Below are positions 53,790 through 61,825 of a DNA stretch of 64,000 nt, piece by piece. Position 1 is the stretch's first letter; each line of letters begins with the position of its first letter. A program made the position numbers and the translations under genes. The stretch spans positions 62,001 through 126,000 of the forward strand of contig NZ_VKHP01000002.1 of the NCBI RefSeq assembly GCF_010811875.1, in the 5' to 3' direction. Under the pieces are notes generated by a model. It saw only the letters and a program-made list of their open reading frames with translations, was not told the origin of the DNA and did not search any database. This DNA is from Bradyrhizobium uaiense (lineage in GTDB: Bacteria > Pseudomonadota > Alphaproteobacteria > Rhizobiales > Xanthobacteraceae).

Positions 53790-55916
53790 TCAGCTCGCCA
53801 ATCCCAGAGCCTTGCCCTGCGCATTGCGCACGGCGGCATCGACCGCCACGCGGTTGACGACCAGCGCGGTCGGGACCGAGCCAAAGCCGGACAGATCAGC
53901 CCGCGCCTTGGTGATCGCAGTCGCATTGGTCGCGCCCTCGCGAACCACCAGGATCACCAGATCGGCATGGGCGGCCAGCGCCACCGCGGCCGGCTGGAGG
54001 GCAAGCGACGATGCGTCGACGATGATCAGGCCGAAATCGGCGCGGATATCGTCCGGCGGATGGGGCGGCGCCTTGCTGCTGGCACCCAGCAGCTCCACGA
54101 CCGACGCCAGATCGGCCTTGATGATCCCCGAGCCTTGCGGCGGCGGCGCCTCGGTGCGCCTGGTATCCATCTCGATCAGGACGCTGAGCATGCCGTTCTT
54201 CACGGCGGACCGGTTGAGCGACCGTGCAACGGTGCTGCCGCCCACGCCGGCCTCGACCGACAGCAGCAGCGCCACCTTGCCGTGGTCCCCTGGAAGCTGT
54301 TCGATGTTCTCGATCAGCAACTGAAGATGCGGGCTGAGATCGGGCTCGGCCGCCGTTGAAATCGGGGTCTGCCAGACGCTCCTGACGGCATCCGGCGACA
54401 CCATGTCGGGAATGCGGGCCAGCACAGGCAATCCCGGCGGCAGCGCGGGTTGCAGCGGGGGTTGCGGCGCGGGCTGCAGTGCGGGCTGCAGTGCGGGCGC
54501 CTCGGCACGACGCAGTGGCAGAACGCTCTTGGTCGGGAGCTGCGGCAGATTGAGACCGGGAACGGCGACGATCGCCGTCGACGTCAGCAGCGAGACGATC
54601 GCGAGGGCGGCGAGCAAAAGCGGAAGCGGCGGGAGCGTCGAACGCACCGGCGGCGTCGCGGGCGACGCGACCTTGGTCTGCGAGGCCTGCAGCAGCCGCT
54701 GCTCGTCGGTGGTCTTGTAGCGCGACAGGAACTGCTCGTAGATATTCTTGTTGGCGTCGGCATCGCGCTGCAATTCCTGCAGCTTCACCAGCGCCTGACC
54801 GTCGACCAGGATCTGCTGTTCGGCCGCTTTCAGCTGATCTTCGACGGCCTTCTGCTGGTCGCGCTGCGCCTCGTATTCCGACTTCGCGGTGTCGATGTTC
54901 TTCTTGCGCTCGATCTCGATCTGCCGGTTAAGGTCGCTGAGCTGGCTGAGCGCCATCACGAGGTCGGGATGACGATCGCCGAGCACCCCGCGCTTCTGCG
55001 CAATCTGGTCGTTGAGCGTGGAGCGCTGAGCGCGCAGAGCGCTCAGCAGGTCCTGCTTGACGGGCCCGTCGACATTTGCCTTCAGGTCGCGTTGCAACTG
55101 CTCGTAGCGCGCCTTGGCTTCTTCGGTACGGGCGCGCGCCGCGGCGACCTGCTGCGTCAGGTCGGTGACGCGCAATTGCTGCGTCGTCGATTCCTTGCCG
55201 GCGTTGACGATCCGGTGTTCGAGCTTGAACTTGGCGACGGCATCTTCCGAAGACCGCAACCGGTCGTTCAACGTCTTGAGCCGGCTCTTCAGCCAGTCGG
55301 CAGCCTCGTCGGTCGCCACGGTGCGGGTCCCGCGCTGGCTGGCAACGAACGCCTCCGCCACCGCATTGGCGTAATACGCCGCCCGCTGCGGGTCGTTGGA
55401 CGTGAACTTGATGGCGATAACGTAGGTCAATCCGCGCCGGGAAATATCGAGCCGGTTGCGAAACCGGTCGAGCAGGCGCGTGGGATCGGTCCTGCCGCCC
55501 GAGATGTCGCTGTCCTCGGCGACCTTGAGCTGGTCGATCAGCGGCCCGAGAAATCCATCGGATTTGGCTATCTCAACGGCGCTCTGTAGTGCTGCGGCAT
55601 CCTGGCCGATCCCCGGCAGGACGTCCTGATCGGTGGTGACGCGCTGCTCGCGCGGATCGACGACGACGAGCGCAGTTGCGGCGTAACGCGCCGGGATCAA
55701 CATCAGCAAGATGATACCGACCGCGAAGATAACCGCGGCGAGCATCAGGATGCGTTGACCTTTCTCGCGGAAAAAGGCCAGCACACCGGGGAGGCTTAGC
55801 ACGCCCTTGGTGGTTTCAGCGGAGGATTGGCCGGTCGGCACGCCGGAAGCTTCCCACGACGCTGCGGGTTCCGTGGCTTCGGAACGTCTCGGGCCGACGC
55901 GGCTACCGAACTTCAT
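53790..55916 (-). CDS. Wzz/GumC-type co-polymerase with degenerate kinase domain, 708 aa
   Basis: A polysaccharide co-polymerase of the ExoP/GumC type. It has a first membrane segment near residues 55-75 (RILMLAAVIFAVGIILLMLI), a long periplasmic coiled coil with LFNEKY-type Arg/Gln/Glu heptads, and the GNVR-like segment before the second membrane helix (PLPLLLAALAIVSLLTSTAI). A C-terminal cytoplasmic CpsD/CapB-like domain (residues 553-708) follows. In that domain the Walker A motif reads EAGVGGSTVA, so the usual GKS lysine is Gly, while a Walker A'-like EMD and a GLIIVD Walker B remain; no C-terminal Tyr cluster is visible. It probably controls chain length without kinase activity. The start is the ATG at 55916; GTG at 55946 is possible. 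Confidence 0.83.
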   Translation of the reverse strand: MKFGSRVGPRRSEATEPAASWEASGVPTGQSSAETTKGVLSLPGVLAFFREKGQRILMLAAVIFAVGIILLMLIPARYAATALVVVDPREQRVTTDQDVLPGIGQDAAALQSAVEIAKSDGFLGPLIDQLKVAEDSDISGGRTDPTRLLDRFRNRLDISRRGLTYVIAIKFTSNDPQRAAYYANAVAEAFVASQRGTRTVATDEAADWLKSRLKTLNDRLRSSEDAVAKFKLEHRIVNAGKESTTQQLRVTDLTQQVAAARARTEEAKARYEQLQRDLKANVDGPVKQDLLSALRAQRSTLNDQIAQKRGVLGDRHPDLVMALSQLSDLNRQIEIERKKNIDTAKSEYEAQRDQQKAVEDQLKAAEQQILVDGQALVKLQELQRDADANKNIYEQFLSRYKTTDEQRLLQASQTKVASPATPPVRSTLPPLPLLLAALAIVSLLTSTAIVAVPGLNLPQLPTKSVLPLRRAEAPALQPALQPAPQPPLQPALPPGLPVLARIPDMVSPDAVRSVWQTPISTAAEPDLSPHLQLLIENIEQLPGDHGKVALLLSVEAGVGGSTVARSLNRSAVKNGMLSVLIEMDTRRTEAPPPQGSGIIKADLASVVELLGASSKAPPHPPDDIRADFGLIIVDASSLALQPAAVALAAHADLVILVVREGATNATAITKARADLSGFGSVPTALVVNRVAVDAAVRNAQGKALGLAS

Positions 55917-55978
55917 GGGTTTTGACTCGAATTCAACTGACAGCACCGCTCAGTGCCGCCCAACGTAAATATCTATGG

Positions 55979-55993
55979 TTAATCGCCGGTTAC
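55979..55993. promoter_or_regulatory. CtrA-like box in the Wzz/GT4 divergent promoter
   Basis: TTAATCGCCGGTTAC is TTAA-N7-TTAC, one mismatch from the CtrA consensus TTAA-N7-TTAA. It is 63 bases upstream of the Wzz ATG and 96 upstream of the GT4 ATG. CtrA is the cell-cycle master regulator of alphaproteobacteria, controlling many polar and surface genes. A single box found by eye in a high-GC genome is suggestive, not proof. Confidence 0.45.
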
Positions 55994-56011
55994 CCCCTCT
56001 CTGCGCTGCCG

Positions 56012-56025
56012 TAACCAATTGGTTA
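56012..56025. promoter_or_regulatory. 14-bp perfect palindrome in the Wzz/GT4 divergent promoter
   Basis: TAACCAATTGGTTA is a perfect palindrome in the 172-base gap between divergent genes, with further GGTTA half-sites at 55977 and 55988. It is a good candidate for a dimeric transcription factor operator. The regulator is not encoded nearby, as far as I can tell. Confidence 0.5.
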
Positions 56026-56088
56026 ACGAGCCGGCTGTACCATCTGTGAGATAATGGCTCTCGATTGCTGACAATGTCTGATTGCTAA

Positions 56089-57402
56089 ATGAGCAGTAAC
56101 CTCACCACGCGCAACTCGGTGCACGAGCACGCCTTGCGTGATAAGCACGCGCGCAAAAATGAGGGAGACGATTCCACTCCCTCGACGGGTGAGGAATCCG
56201 TGCTCCATTACGCGCCAAGTCCAGAACTGAGCACAGAACTGCGGGAGGCATCGACCGCGTCAGGCGATCGACCGAACGCGAGCAGGCCAAAGCTGCGCGT
56301 TGTCCTGGTGCAGACCCAGGCCGAGAACGCCGGCGCGCAGGAGATATCGCGGCTGCTCGGCGCCGGCCTCACCGCGCGCGGCTATGACGTCGCCAACCTG
56401 TTCTTCTTCCGCAAATCGGATTCCTTCGACGAGCCGCCCAATACGTTCTATTGCGCGCCGAGCCGTCCAGGAAATCCGGTGGCACTGCTGCGGATGCTAT
56501 GGACGCTCGCCAGCCATCTCAGGACCATCAGGCCCGACGCCGTCCTGACCTTCCAGCACTTCGGCAATGTGATCGGCGGAGGCGTGTCGCGCCTGGTCAG
56601 CCGCGCGCCTGTCATCGCCAATCAAGTGTCTTCGGCGCTGTCGATGAGCATGCCGGTGCGCGCCGCCGACATCATCATGGGCTCTACCGGCTTCTTCCAG
56701 TGCATCACGCTGAACTCGCGCGACATGGAGCGGGAATACGCGCGCTATCCCGCGCCCTATCGATCACGCATGAAGCACGTCCCGCATGGCTTCGACGACA
56801 AGTCGCACAGCCTGCCGAAGGACGTTGCGCGGCAGCAGTTCAAGCTGCCGCCGGACCGTACCCTGCTCGGCTGTGCCGCGAGGCTGCATCCGCACAAGCG
56901 GCTCGATGCGGCAATTCGCCTGCTGGCTGCCGATCCATCGTGGCACCTTGCGCTGGCAGGCCAGGGTGCCGACGAGGAACGGCTGCGAGCCCTGGCGAAC
57001 GAGCTTGATGTCTCGGACCGGCTGCACTTCATCGGCGAGATTCCACCGCGCCAGATGGCCGATTTTCTGGCCTGCCTCGATGTCTTCGTCTTCCCCACGC
57101 AGGCCGAGACTTTCGGTCTTGCGGCGGTCGAAGCCGCGAGCGCCGGCATTCCCTGCGTCGTCAACGATCTTCCCGTGCTGCGCGAGGTGCTGTCCTACCA
57201 GGGACAGCCTGCGGCGGTGTTCGTCGACGCCTCGAACGAGGCCGCGTTCTCGGCCGCCGTATCGAAAGTCCTGACAGATCGTTTGTTGAGCGAGCAGCTG
57301 CGGCAAAGCGCCGTGGGCCTGAAATCGCGTTATTCGTTGGATGCCATGATAGAGGAATACGTCCGCATTCTCGGCAATGCCGTGGGAGCGGACGCGCACT
57401 AG
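56089..57402 (+). CDS. GT4-family glycosyltransferase, 437 aa
   Basis: A GT-B fold transferase. The N-terminal domain has RVVLVQTQAENAGAQEISRL; the C-terminal nucleotide-sugar domain has GCAARLHPHKRLDAAIRLL, LALAGQGADEERLRAL and the E-x7-E motif in AETFGLAAVEAASAGIPCVV. It retains the anomeric configuration of the transferred sugar. Residues before about 65 are hydrophilic and probably disordered. It lies divergent from the Wzz-type gene under a shared promoter region and 15 bases before the GINT1-like gene, so the two are co-transcribed. Donor and acceptor unknown. Confidence 0.87.
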   Translation: MSSNLTTRNSVHEHALRDKHARKNEGDDSTPSTGEESVLHYAPSPELSTELREASTASGDRPNASRPKLRVVLVQTQAENAGAQEISRLLGAGLTARGYDVANLFFFRKSDSFDEPPNTFYCAPSRPGNPVALLRMLWTLASHLRTIRPDAVLTFQHFGNVIGGGVSRLVSRAPVIANQVSSALSMSMPVRAADIIMGSTGFFQCITLNSRDMEREYARYPAPYRSRMKHVPHGFDDKSHSLPKDVARQQFKLPPDRTLLGCAARLHPHKRLDAAIRLLAADPSWHLALAGQGADEERLRALANELDVSDRLHFIGEIPPRQMADFLACLDVFVFPTQAETFGLAAVEAASAGIPCVVNDLPVLREVLSYQGQPAAVFVDASNEAAFSAAVSKVLTDRLLSEQLRQSAVGLKSRYSLDAMIEEYVRILGNAVGADAH

Positions 57403-57417
57403 GAAGTCGGGCTGGAC

Positions 57418-58974
57418 ATGATTATCGAGTTTCGCTGCGATCGCGAGCAGGCGCGGCTCTGGATGCGTCGTGAGACGCTGCGCGTCAACGATCAGGATAT
57501 CCCCGTTCAATTTGCCTGGACCACGACCCCGGGGTCCCACCCCGCGGGCCTCGAGGCCCTGTTCGAGCTCGAACGCATCGTGCTGCGCAAGGGAAAGGCC
57601 GGCGGCGCCGACAGGCTGAAGACGATCCCGGAGCGGCCGCGCGCAGGCAGCCCCGACGTGGTGGTCGACTTCACCAGTGCCGCGCGGGATCCGAAATGCT
57701 CCGCCAAGCTCTATCTCCGTCCGCGATTCAACGGATGCGCGGGTGAAAATGCCGCACTCGCGGCCGTTCTCGCCGGTGACCTGCCGGTGATTGAAATCGT
57801 CAATGAACTCGATGGCACGATCATGGACCGCGGTCATCCTTCCGCGGAAATCGCAGCCGGCCTGAGTGGCGGGCTCGAAGCAGTGATGGCGCGCACGCTC
57901 TCGATGCTGACGCCAATTCTGTCAGGGGCTCCACGGCTGGTGCCGCAACTGGCCGCTCCGGCGAACAGCGGCGCAGCGCCAAATCCGACGCCCTTTGTCG
58001 TGCGTGGCGTGGCGACGTCGATCGCGAAGGAAATCTATCGCCTGTGCTGCTACGCGCCGCATTGGCATGTCGGCTGGCGCTACGCCGAAAACGCGGATGT
58101 CTGGCGCACCGGTGACCTGTCCGGACCGGCATGGAACGTGCTCGGCGATCCCGGCAACCGCTTCTATGCCGATCCCTTCCCGGTGACATGGCAAGGCAGG
58201 ACGTTCGTCTTCTTCGAAGACCTCGACCACCGGATCGGCAAGGGCATCATCTCCGCGATCGAATTCGACGGCAACGGGCCGGTCGGCAAGGTGCTGCCCG
58301 TGCTGGAAGAGCCCTGGCACCTGTCCTACCCGTTCCTGATCGAGAACGATGGCGAGCTCTGGATGATCCCGGAAAGCACCGCGCATCGGGACGTTCCGCT
58401 CTACAAATGCATCCGCTTTCCGGACAAATGGGAGCGGCACGCAACGCTGCTGTCCGGGCTCGAACTTGCCGACGTGACGATCACGCAGCACGACGGCCTC
58501 TATTACATGTTCGGAGCCTGGCGCGACGGCACCGGCGGATATTCGGACACGCTGGCGATCTACTACGCCGAGCGGCTGCTTGGCCCCTGGCGGCCGCATG
58601 CCAGCAATCCGGTCCTGATGGATCGCGCAACGGCCCGACCGGCTGGAAATTTCGTGGCCGTCGACGGAAGACTGTGGCGACCGGTGCAGGATTGCACCAA
58701 CGGATACGGCGCGGCGCTTGGACTTGCGGAAGTGCTCGAACTGTCGCCGACGACGTACCGACAGGCGGTTCGACACCTGCTCAAACCCGGACCGCTGTGG
58801 ACCGGGCGCAAGCTGCACACGCTCAACCGGTGCGGCCAGCTCGAGGTGATCGACGGCTCGCGGGTTCAGCCCAAGACCGCGGCCTTGCTGGCGAGCCTCC
58901 GGTCGAGCGACCGCCCGTCGCAATCGGATTGGCATAGCGCGCTGGCGAAGCCGATCGCGCGACGGCTCCACTAG
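57418..58974 (+). CDS. GINT1-like two-domain protein, 518 aa
   Basis: The second half (about residues 200-440) is the five-bladed propeller-like domain seen in plant glucosamine inositolphosphorylceramide transferases and bacterial relatives. It shows FYADPFPVTWQGRTFVFFED, HLSYPFLIENDGELWMIPES, YKCIRFPDKWERH and ITQHDGLYYMFGAWRDGTGG. The first half, starting MIIEFRCDREQARLWMRRET, resembles the formyltransferase-like N-terminus found in such proteins, with EIVNELDGTIMDRG. No signal or membrane segment is visible. It lies 15 bases after the GT4 gene, probably acting on the same polysaccharide or a glycolipid. Activity (transferase or hydrolase) is unproven. Confidence 0.7.
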   Translation: MIIEFRCDREQARLWMRRETLRVNDQDIPVQFAWTTTPGSHPAGLEALFELERIVLRKGKAGGADRLKTIPERPRAGSPDVVVDFTSAARDPKCSAKLYLRPRFNGCAGENAALAAVLAGDLPVIEIVNELDGTIMDRGHPSAEIAAGLSGGLEAVMARTLSMLTPILSGAPRLVPQLAAPANSGAAPNPTPFVVRGVATSIAKEIYRLCCYAPHWHVGWRYAENADVWRTGDLSGPAWNVLGDPGNRFYADPFPVTWQGRTFVFFEDLDHRIGKGIISAIEFDGNGPVGKVLPVLEEPWHLSYPFLIENDGELWMIPESTAHRDVPLYKCIRFPDKWERHATLLSGLELADVTITQHDGLYYMFGAWRDGTGGYSDTLAIYYAERLLGPWRPHASNPVLMDRATARPAGNFVAVDGRLWRPVQDCTNGYGAALGLAEVLELSPTTYRQAVRHLLKPGPLWTGRKLHTLNRCGQLEVIDGSRVQPKTAALLASLRSSDRPSQSDWHSALAKPIARRLH

Positions 58975-59000
58975 CGCTTCGTCACCCTCGACCCCGCGGC

Positions 59001-60203
59001 TCAGTTCGCCTCGGCGCCCAGCACGCCGCCGAACTGCTCCCAGGAGCTTCCGGTCCAGCGTTGCAGCTGGAGCTGCGTGTACGCCATGCTGTTGTCGGGA
59101 CCGGTGTTGATGGTGATGCCCGGCATCAGGGTCGGCAGCACCAGCCCCTTGATGTTGCGTGCCTGCTTGACGATGTTCTCGCGCGACAGGTCGTCGCCGC
59201 ACTGTTTCAGCACCTGCTCCAGGATCTGGCCCTGCTGGGTCCCGAACAGATAGTTGTTGTCGCCGATATCGGCGCCGGGGAGATACTTCTCGAAGTGGGC
59301 GCGATACCATTTCATGCCGGCGTCCTCGGCCCATTTCTTGTCGTTGGGATCCTTGGTGATGGTCGCCACGACGACGCCCACCGCCTTGTCCGCGCCGGCC
59401 GGCACGATCGTCGCCGAGACCGAGCTCGACACGTAGTTGACGATGGTGAGCGGCGTCCAGCCGATCTCGCTCGCCTTCTTGATCGCCTGTGCCGCGAATT
59501 TCGGCGTGCCGGCGATCAGGAATGCCTGGGCGCCCGACGCCTTCAGCGTGACCACGCGGGATTCGATGGTGGGCTCGGTGACCTCATAGGGAGACGTCAC
59601 CACCTTCTTGTCGAAATCGGCCTTCAGCGTTTCCCTGAACGCGGCGACGAAATCGCGGCCGAGATCGTCGTTCTGGTAGAGGATCGCAATCTTCGCATCG
59701 GGCGCCGTCTGGGTGATGTACCTGGCGTAGATTTTTCCCTCGGTGTTGTAGCTCGGCAATCCCGTGGTGGTCAGCGGAAACTCGGAGAAGTTGGCAAACT
59801 TGGTCGCCCCGCTCACGACGAACAGATGCGGCACCTTCTTCGCGGTCACGTATTTGATGGTCGCGCCGATGCCGGGCGTTCCGAGCGGACTGAACAGGAA
59901 CGCCACCTCGTCGCTCTCGATCAGCTTGCGGGTCTGCTCCACGGCTTTCGGCGGCGTATAGGCATCGTCATAGGTGATGAGGTTGATCTTGCGGCCGTTG
60001 ATGCCGCCACGGTCATTGACGGAATGCACATAGGCGATCAGGCCCTTGCCGGTGTTGCTGAGCGGGGATGCCGGACCACTGAACGGGAATGTCGCGCCGA
60101 CCTTGATTTCCGACTCCGTCACGCCCGCCGTTTCGGCACGACTTGGAGTGCCGGCAAAGGCCGCGAGCACGGCAATGGACACGGCAAACGTCTTCAAGAA
60201 CAT
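59001..60203 (-). CDS. Branched-chain-amino-acid-type ABC binding protein, 400 aa
   Basis: A Sec signal (MFLKTFAVSIAVLAAFAGTP, then SRAETAG) and a periplasmic-binding-protein type I domain of the LivJ class, with EIKVGATFPFSGPASPLSNT and VHSVNDRGGINGRKINLITY. Such proteins bind amino acids, but also aromatic or aliphatic acids in catabolic operons. No liv permease or ATPase gene is in the window. It is last in the minus-strand operon with the SDR, GST, alcohol dehydrogenase and crotonase, suggesting capture of that pathway's substrate. Confidence 0.85.
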   Translation of the reverse strand: MFLKTFAVSIAVLAAFAGTPSRAETAGVTESEIKVGATFPFSGPASPLSNTGKGLIAYVHSVNDRGGINGRKINLITYDDAYTPPKAVEQTRKLIESDEVAFLFSPLGTPGIGATIKYVTAKKVPHLFVVSGATKFANFSEFPLTTTGLPSYNTEGKIYARYITQTAPDAKIAILYQNDDLGRDFVAAFRETLKADFDKKVVTSPYEVTEPTIESRVVTLKASGAQAFLIAGTPKFAAQAIKKASEIGWTPLTIVNYVSSSVSATIVPAGADKAVGVVVATITKDPNDKKWAEDAGMKWYRAHFEKYLPGADIGDNNYLFGTQQGQILEQVLKQCGDDLSRENIVKQARNIKGLVLPTLMPGITINTGPDNSMAYTQLQLQRWTGSSWEQFGGVLGAEAN

Positions 60204-60258
60204 GAAACTCCCCTTGAACCCTTATGAATTGAAATTGCTCTCGCGAGTGCCGTGCCGC

Positions 60259-60960
60259 CTACCAGGCCTCGCCGAACGGCCTGATCTCGACGTTGAACGA
60301 CCACGCGCTGCGATCCTGATGGGCGGCGTGCCAGACCTCGTCCGCGATCGCCCGCGGCTTGATGAAGAAGTCGTCCGGCCGCTCCGGCCAGCGCTTCCGG
60401 GTCCATTCCAGGTCGATCACCGCATCGATCACGAGATAGGCGACGTGAACACCCTGCGGTCCCAAATCACGTGCCATCGCTTCGGCCAAAATCCGCTGCG
60501 CCGCCTTGGTCGGCGCGAACCCCGCGAAACCGGCCTTGCCGCGCAATGCCGAGGTGTTGCCGGTGGCAACGATGGCGCCCTTGCCTGCACTGATCATCGC
60601 AGGCGCAAACCGCCGTGCCAGGTACAACAGGCCCATCGTGTTGACCTGGAAGTTGCGATTGAGGATCTCCGGATCGATCTCGCGGAAAGTTCCGAACGCG
60701 CCGCCGACCGCGTTGTGGATCACGACGGCGGGGCTGCCGAGATCGCGCTCCACGGCCGAGGCCACCGCCTCGACCTGCGCGGCATCGGACACATCGCATC
60801 GATAGGCCCTGGCGCCCGGCAGCTGCTTCTCGAGCGCGGCGAGACGCTCCTCGTTCCTGGCGAGCAGTGCGACCCGATAGCCGCCTTCGGCGAACCTCCT
60901 GGCGAGCGCCGAACCGGTGCCGGGCCCAACGCCGGATATCAGACAGACGGGTGCGGTCAT
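60259..60960 (-). CDS. SDR-fold protein lacking the catalytic Tyr, 233 aa
   Basis: A Rossmann-fold protein starting MTAPVCLISGVGPGTGSALA, with a GxxxGxG-type motif, HNAVGG in place of NNAG and a TGNTSALRG active-site strand. Where classical SDRs have Tyr-x-x-x-Lys, this reads GFAGFAPTKAAQR, so the catalytic Tyr is Phe although the Lys stays. It may be inactive, use a different proton donor, or act as a binding or regulatory protein. Same strand and close spacing with the GST (33 bases) and the binding protein (55 bases). Function unknown. Confidence 0.8.
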   Translation of the reverse strand: MTAPVCLISGVGPGTGSALARRFAEGGYRVALLARNEERLAALEKQLPGARAYRCDVSDAAQVEAVASAVERDLGSPAVVIHNAVGGAFGTFREIDPEILNRNFQVNTMGLLYLARRFAPAMISAGKGAIVATGNTSALRGKAGFAGFAPTKAAQRILAEAMARDLGPQGVHVAYLVIDAVIDLEWTRKRWPERPDDFFIKPRAIADEVWHAAHQDRSAWSFNVEIRPFGEAW

Positions 60961-60993
60961 GCGATCACTCCTCCGCGTTGCGGTCCGCGCCTT

Positions 60994-61800
60994 TCAGGCG
61001 GCCGCCTTCGACAGCAGCTTCTCGACGTATGGTTTGAGGTCCGGCGCAAAATGCTCGTGCTCGACCAGCCGGGCGAAGTGAGCAAACATCAGCGGATATT
61101 CGTCCCTTACGCCCTCATGCAGGATTTTCTCCAACCCCTGCTTGCCCAGTTGCTCGGTCCGCGCGTGCTCGTTCATGAACAACGCGAGCTCGGCGGCAAA
61201 GCAGATGTCGGCAATCGAGATGCCGTTGCCGACCAACGTCTCCCGTCGCGGCGACAGTGCCTGCTCGATTCCGGAGGCATATATCGCGAACGCGTCCTTG
61301 GCGCGGGCATGAATGGCCGCGTCGACCGTGCCGCCCGACAGCGCAAGCAGATAGATCTGCGAGTCCCGCGCAAACACCAGACTGACGTCGAGAAAGCTGT
61401 CGATCCTCGACGCCTCGTAGGCGTCGTGCCCATAGAGCGGAAACTTCGCTTCGCCGAGCCGCGCCACTGCCCGCATGATGCTGTTGGATTCGAATATCCC
61501 GACCTTGCCGTCGGCACCGAACGCGGCCGGCACGTTGCCGAACGGCTGCGCCGCCATGAACGCATCGGTCTTGAACAGCTGCGCGCCGGTCAGCCCAACC
61601 CGGCCGGTTCGCGCCAGCGACGACAGCGCGGTGCGTTCCTGCTCCGTCAAGGGATGGGCATCGTAATCCCACAGCCAGTCGCGCAATTCCTTGCCGGAAG
61701 CGCCTCGGACCTCGACGTCGACGCCGCAGAACCGCGCCGCGATGGTCGCCTTCCACACACGCGGGTTCGGCAGATAGGAGAATATACGCAAGGCGGCCAT
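60994..61800 (-). CDS. Glutathione S-transferase family protein, 268 aa
   Basis: A thioredoxin-like N-terminal domain (LRIFSYLPNPRVWKATIAAR) with the cis-Pro segment FGNVPAAFG and the ESNSIMRAVARLG glutathione-site loop. An all-helical C-terminal domain (SRIDSFLDVSLVFARDSQIY) follows. An insertion of about 30 residues lies between the first helix and the cis-Pro strand. The overall look is closest to elongation-factor-gamma-like GSTs. It may conjugate, isomerise or dehalogenate a substrate. It is between the alcohol dehydrogenase and the SDR in one operon, 25 and 33 bases apart. Confidence 0.8.
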   Translation of the reverse strand: MAALRIFSYLPNPRVWKATIAARFCGVDVEVRGASGKELRDWLWDYDAHPLTEQERTALSSLARTGRVGLTGAQLFKTDAFMAAQPFGNVPAAFGADGKVGIFESNSIMRAVARLGEAKFPLYGHDAYEASRIDSFLDVSLVFARDSQIYLLALSGGTVDAAIHARAKDAFAIYASGIEQALSPRRETLVGNGISIADICFAAELALFMNEHARTEQLGKQGLEKILHEGVRDEYPLMFAHFARLVEHEHFAPDLKPYVEKLLSKAAA

Positions 61801-61825
61801 CGTGGCTGCTCCGGGTGCTGTTGCG

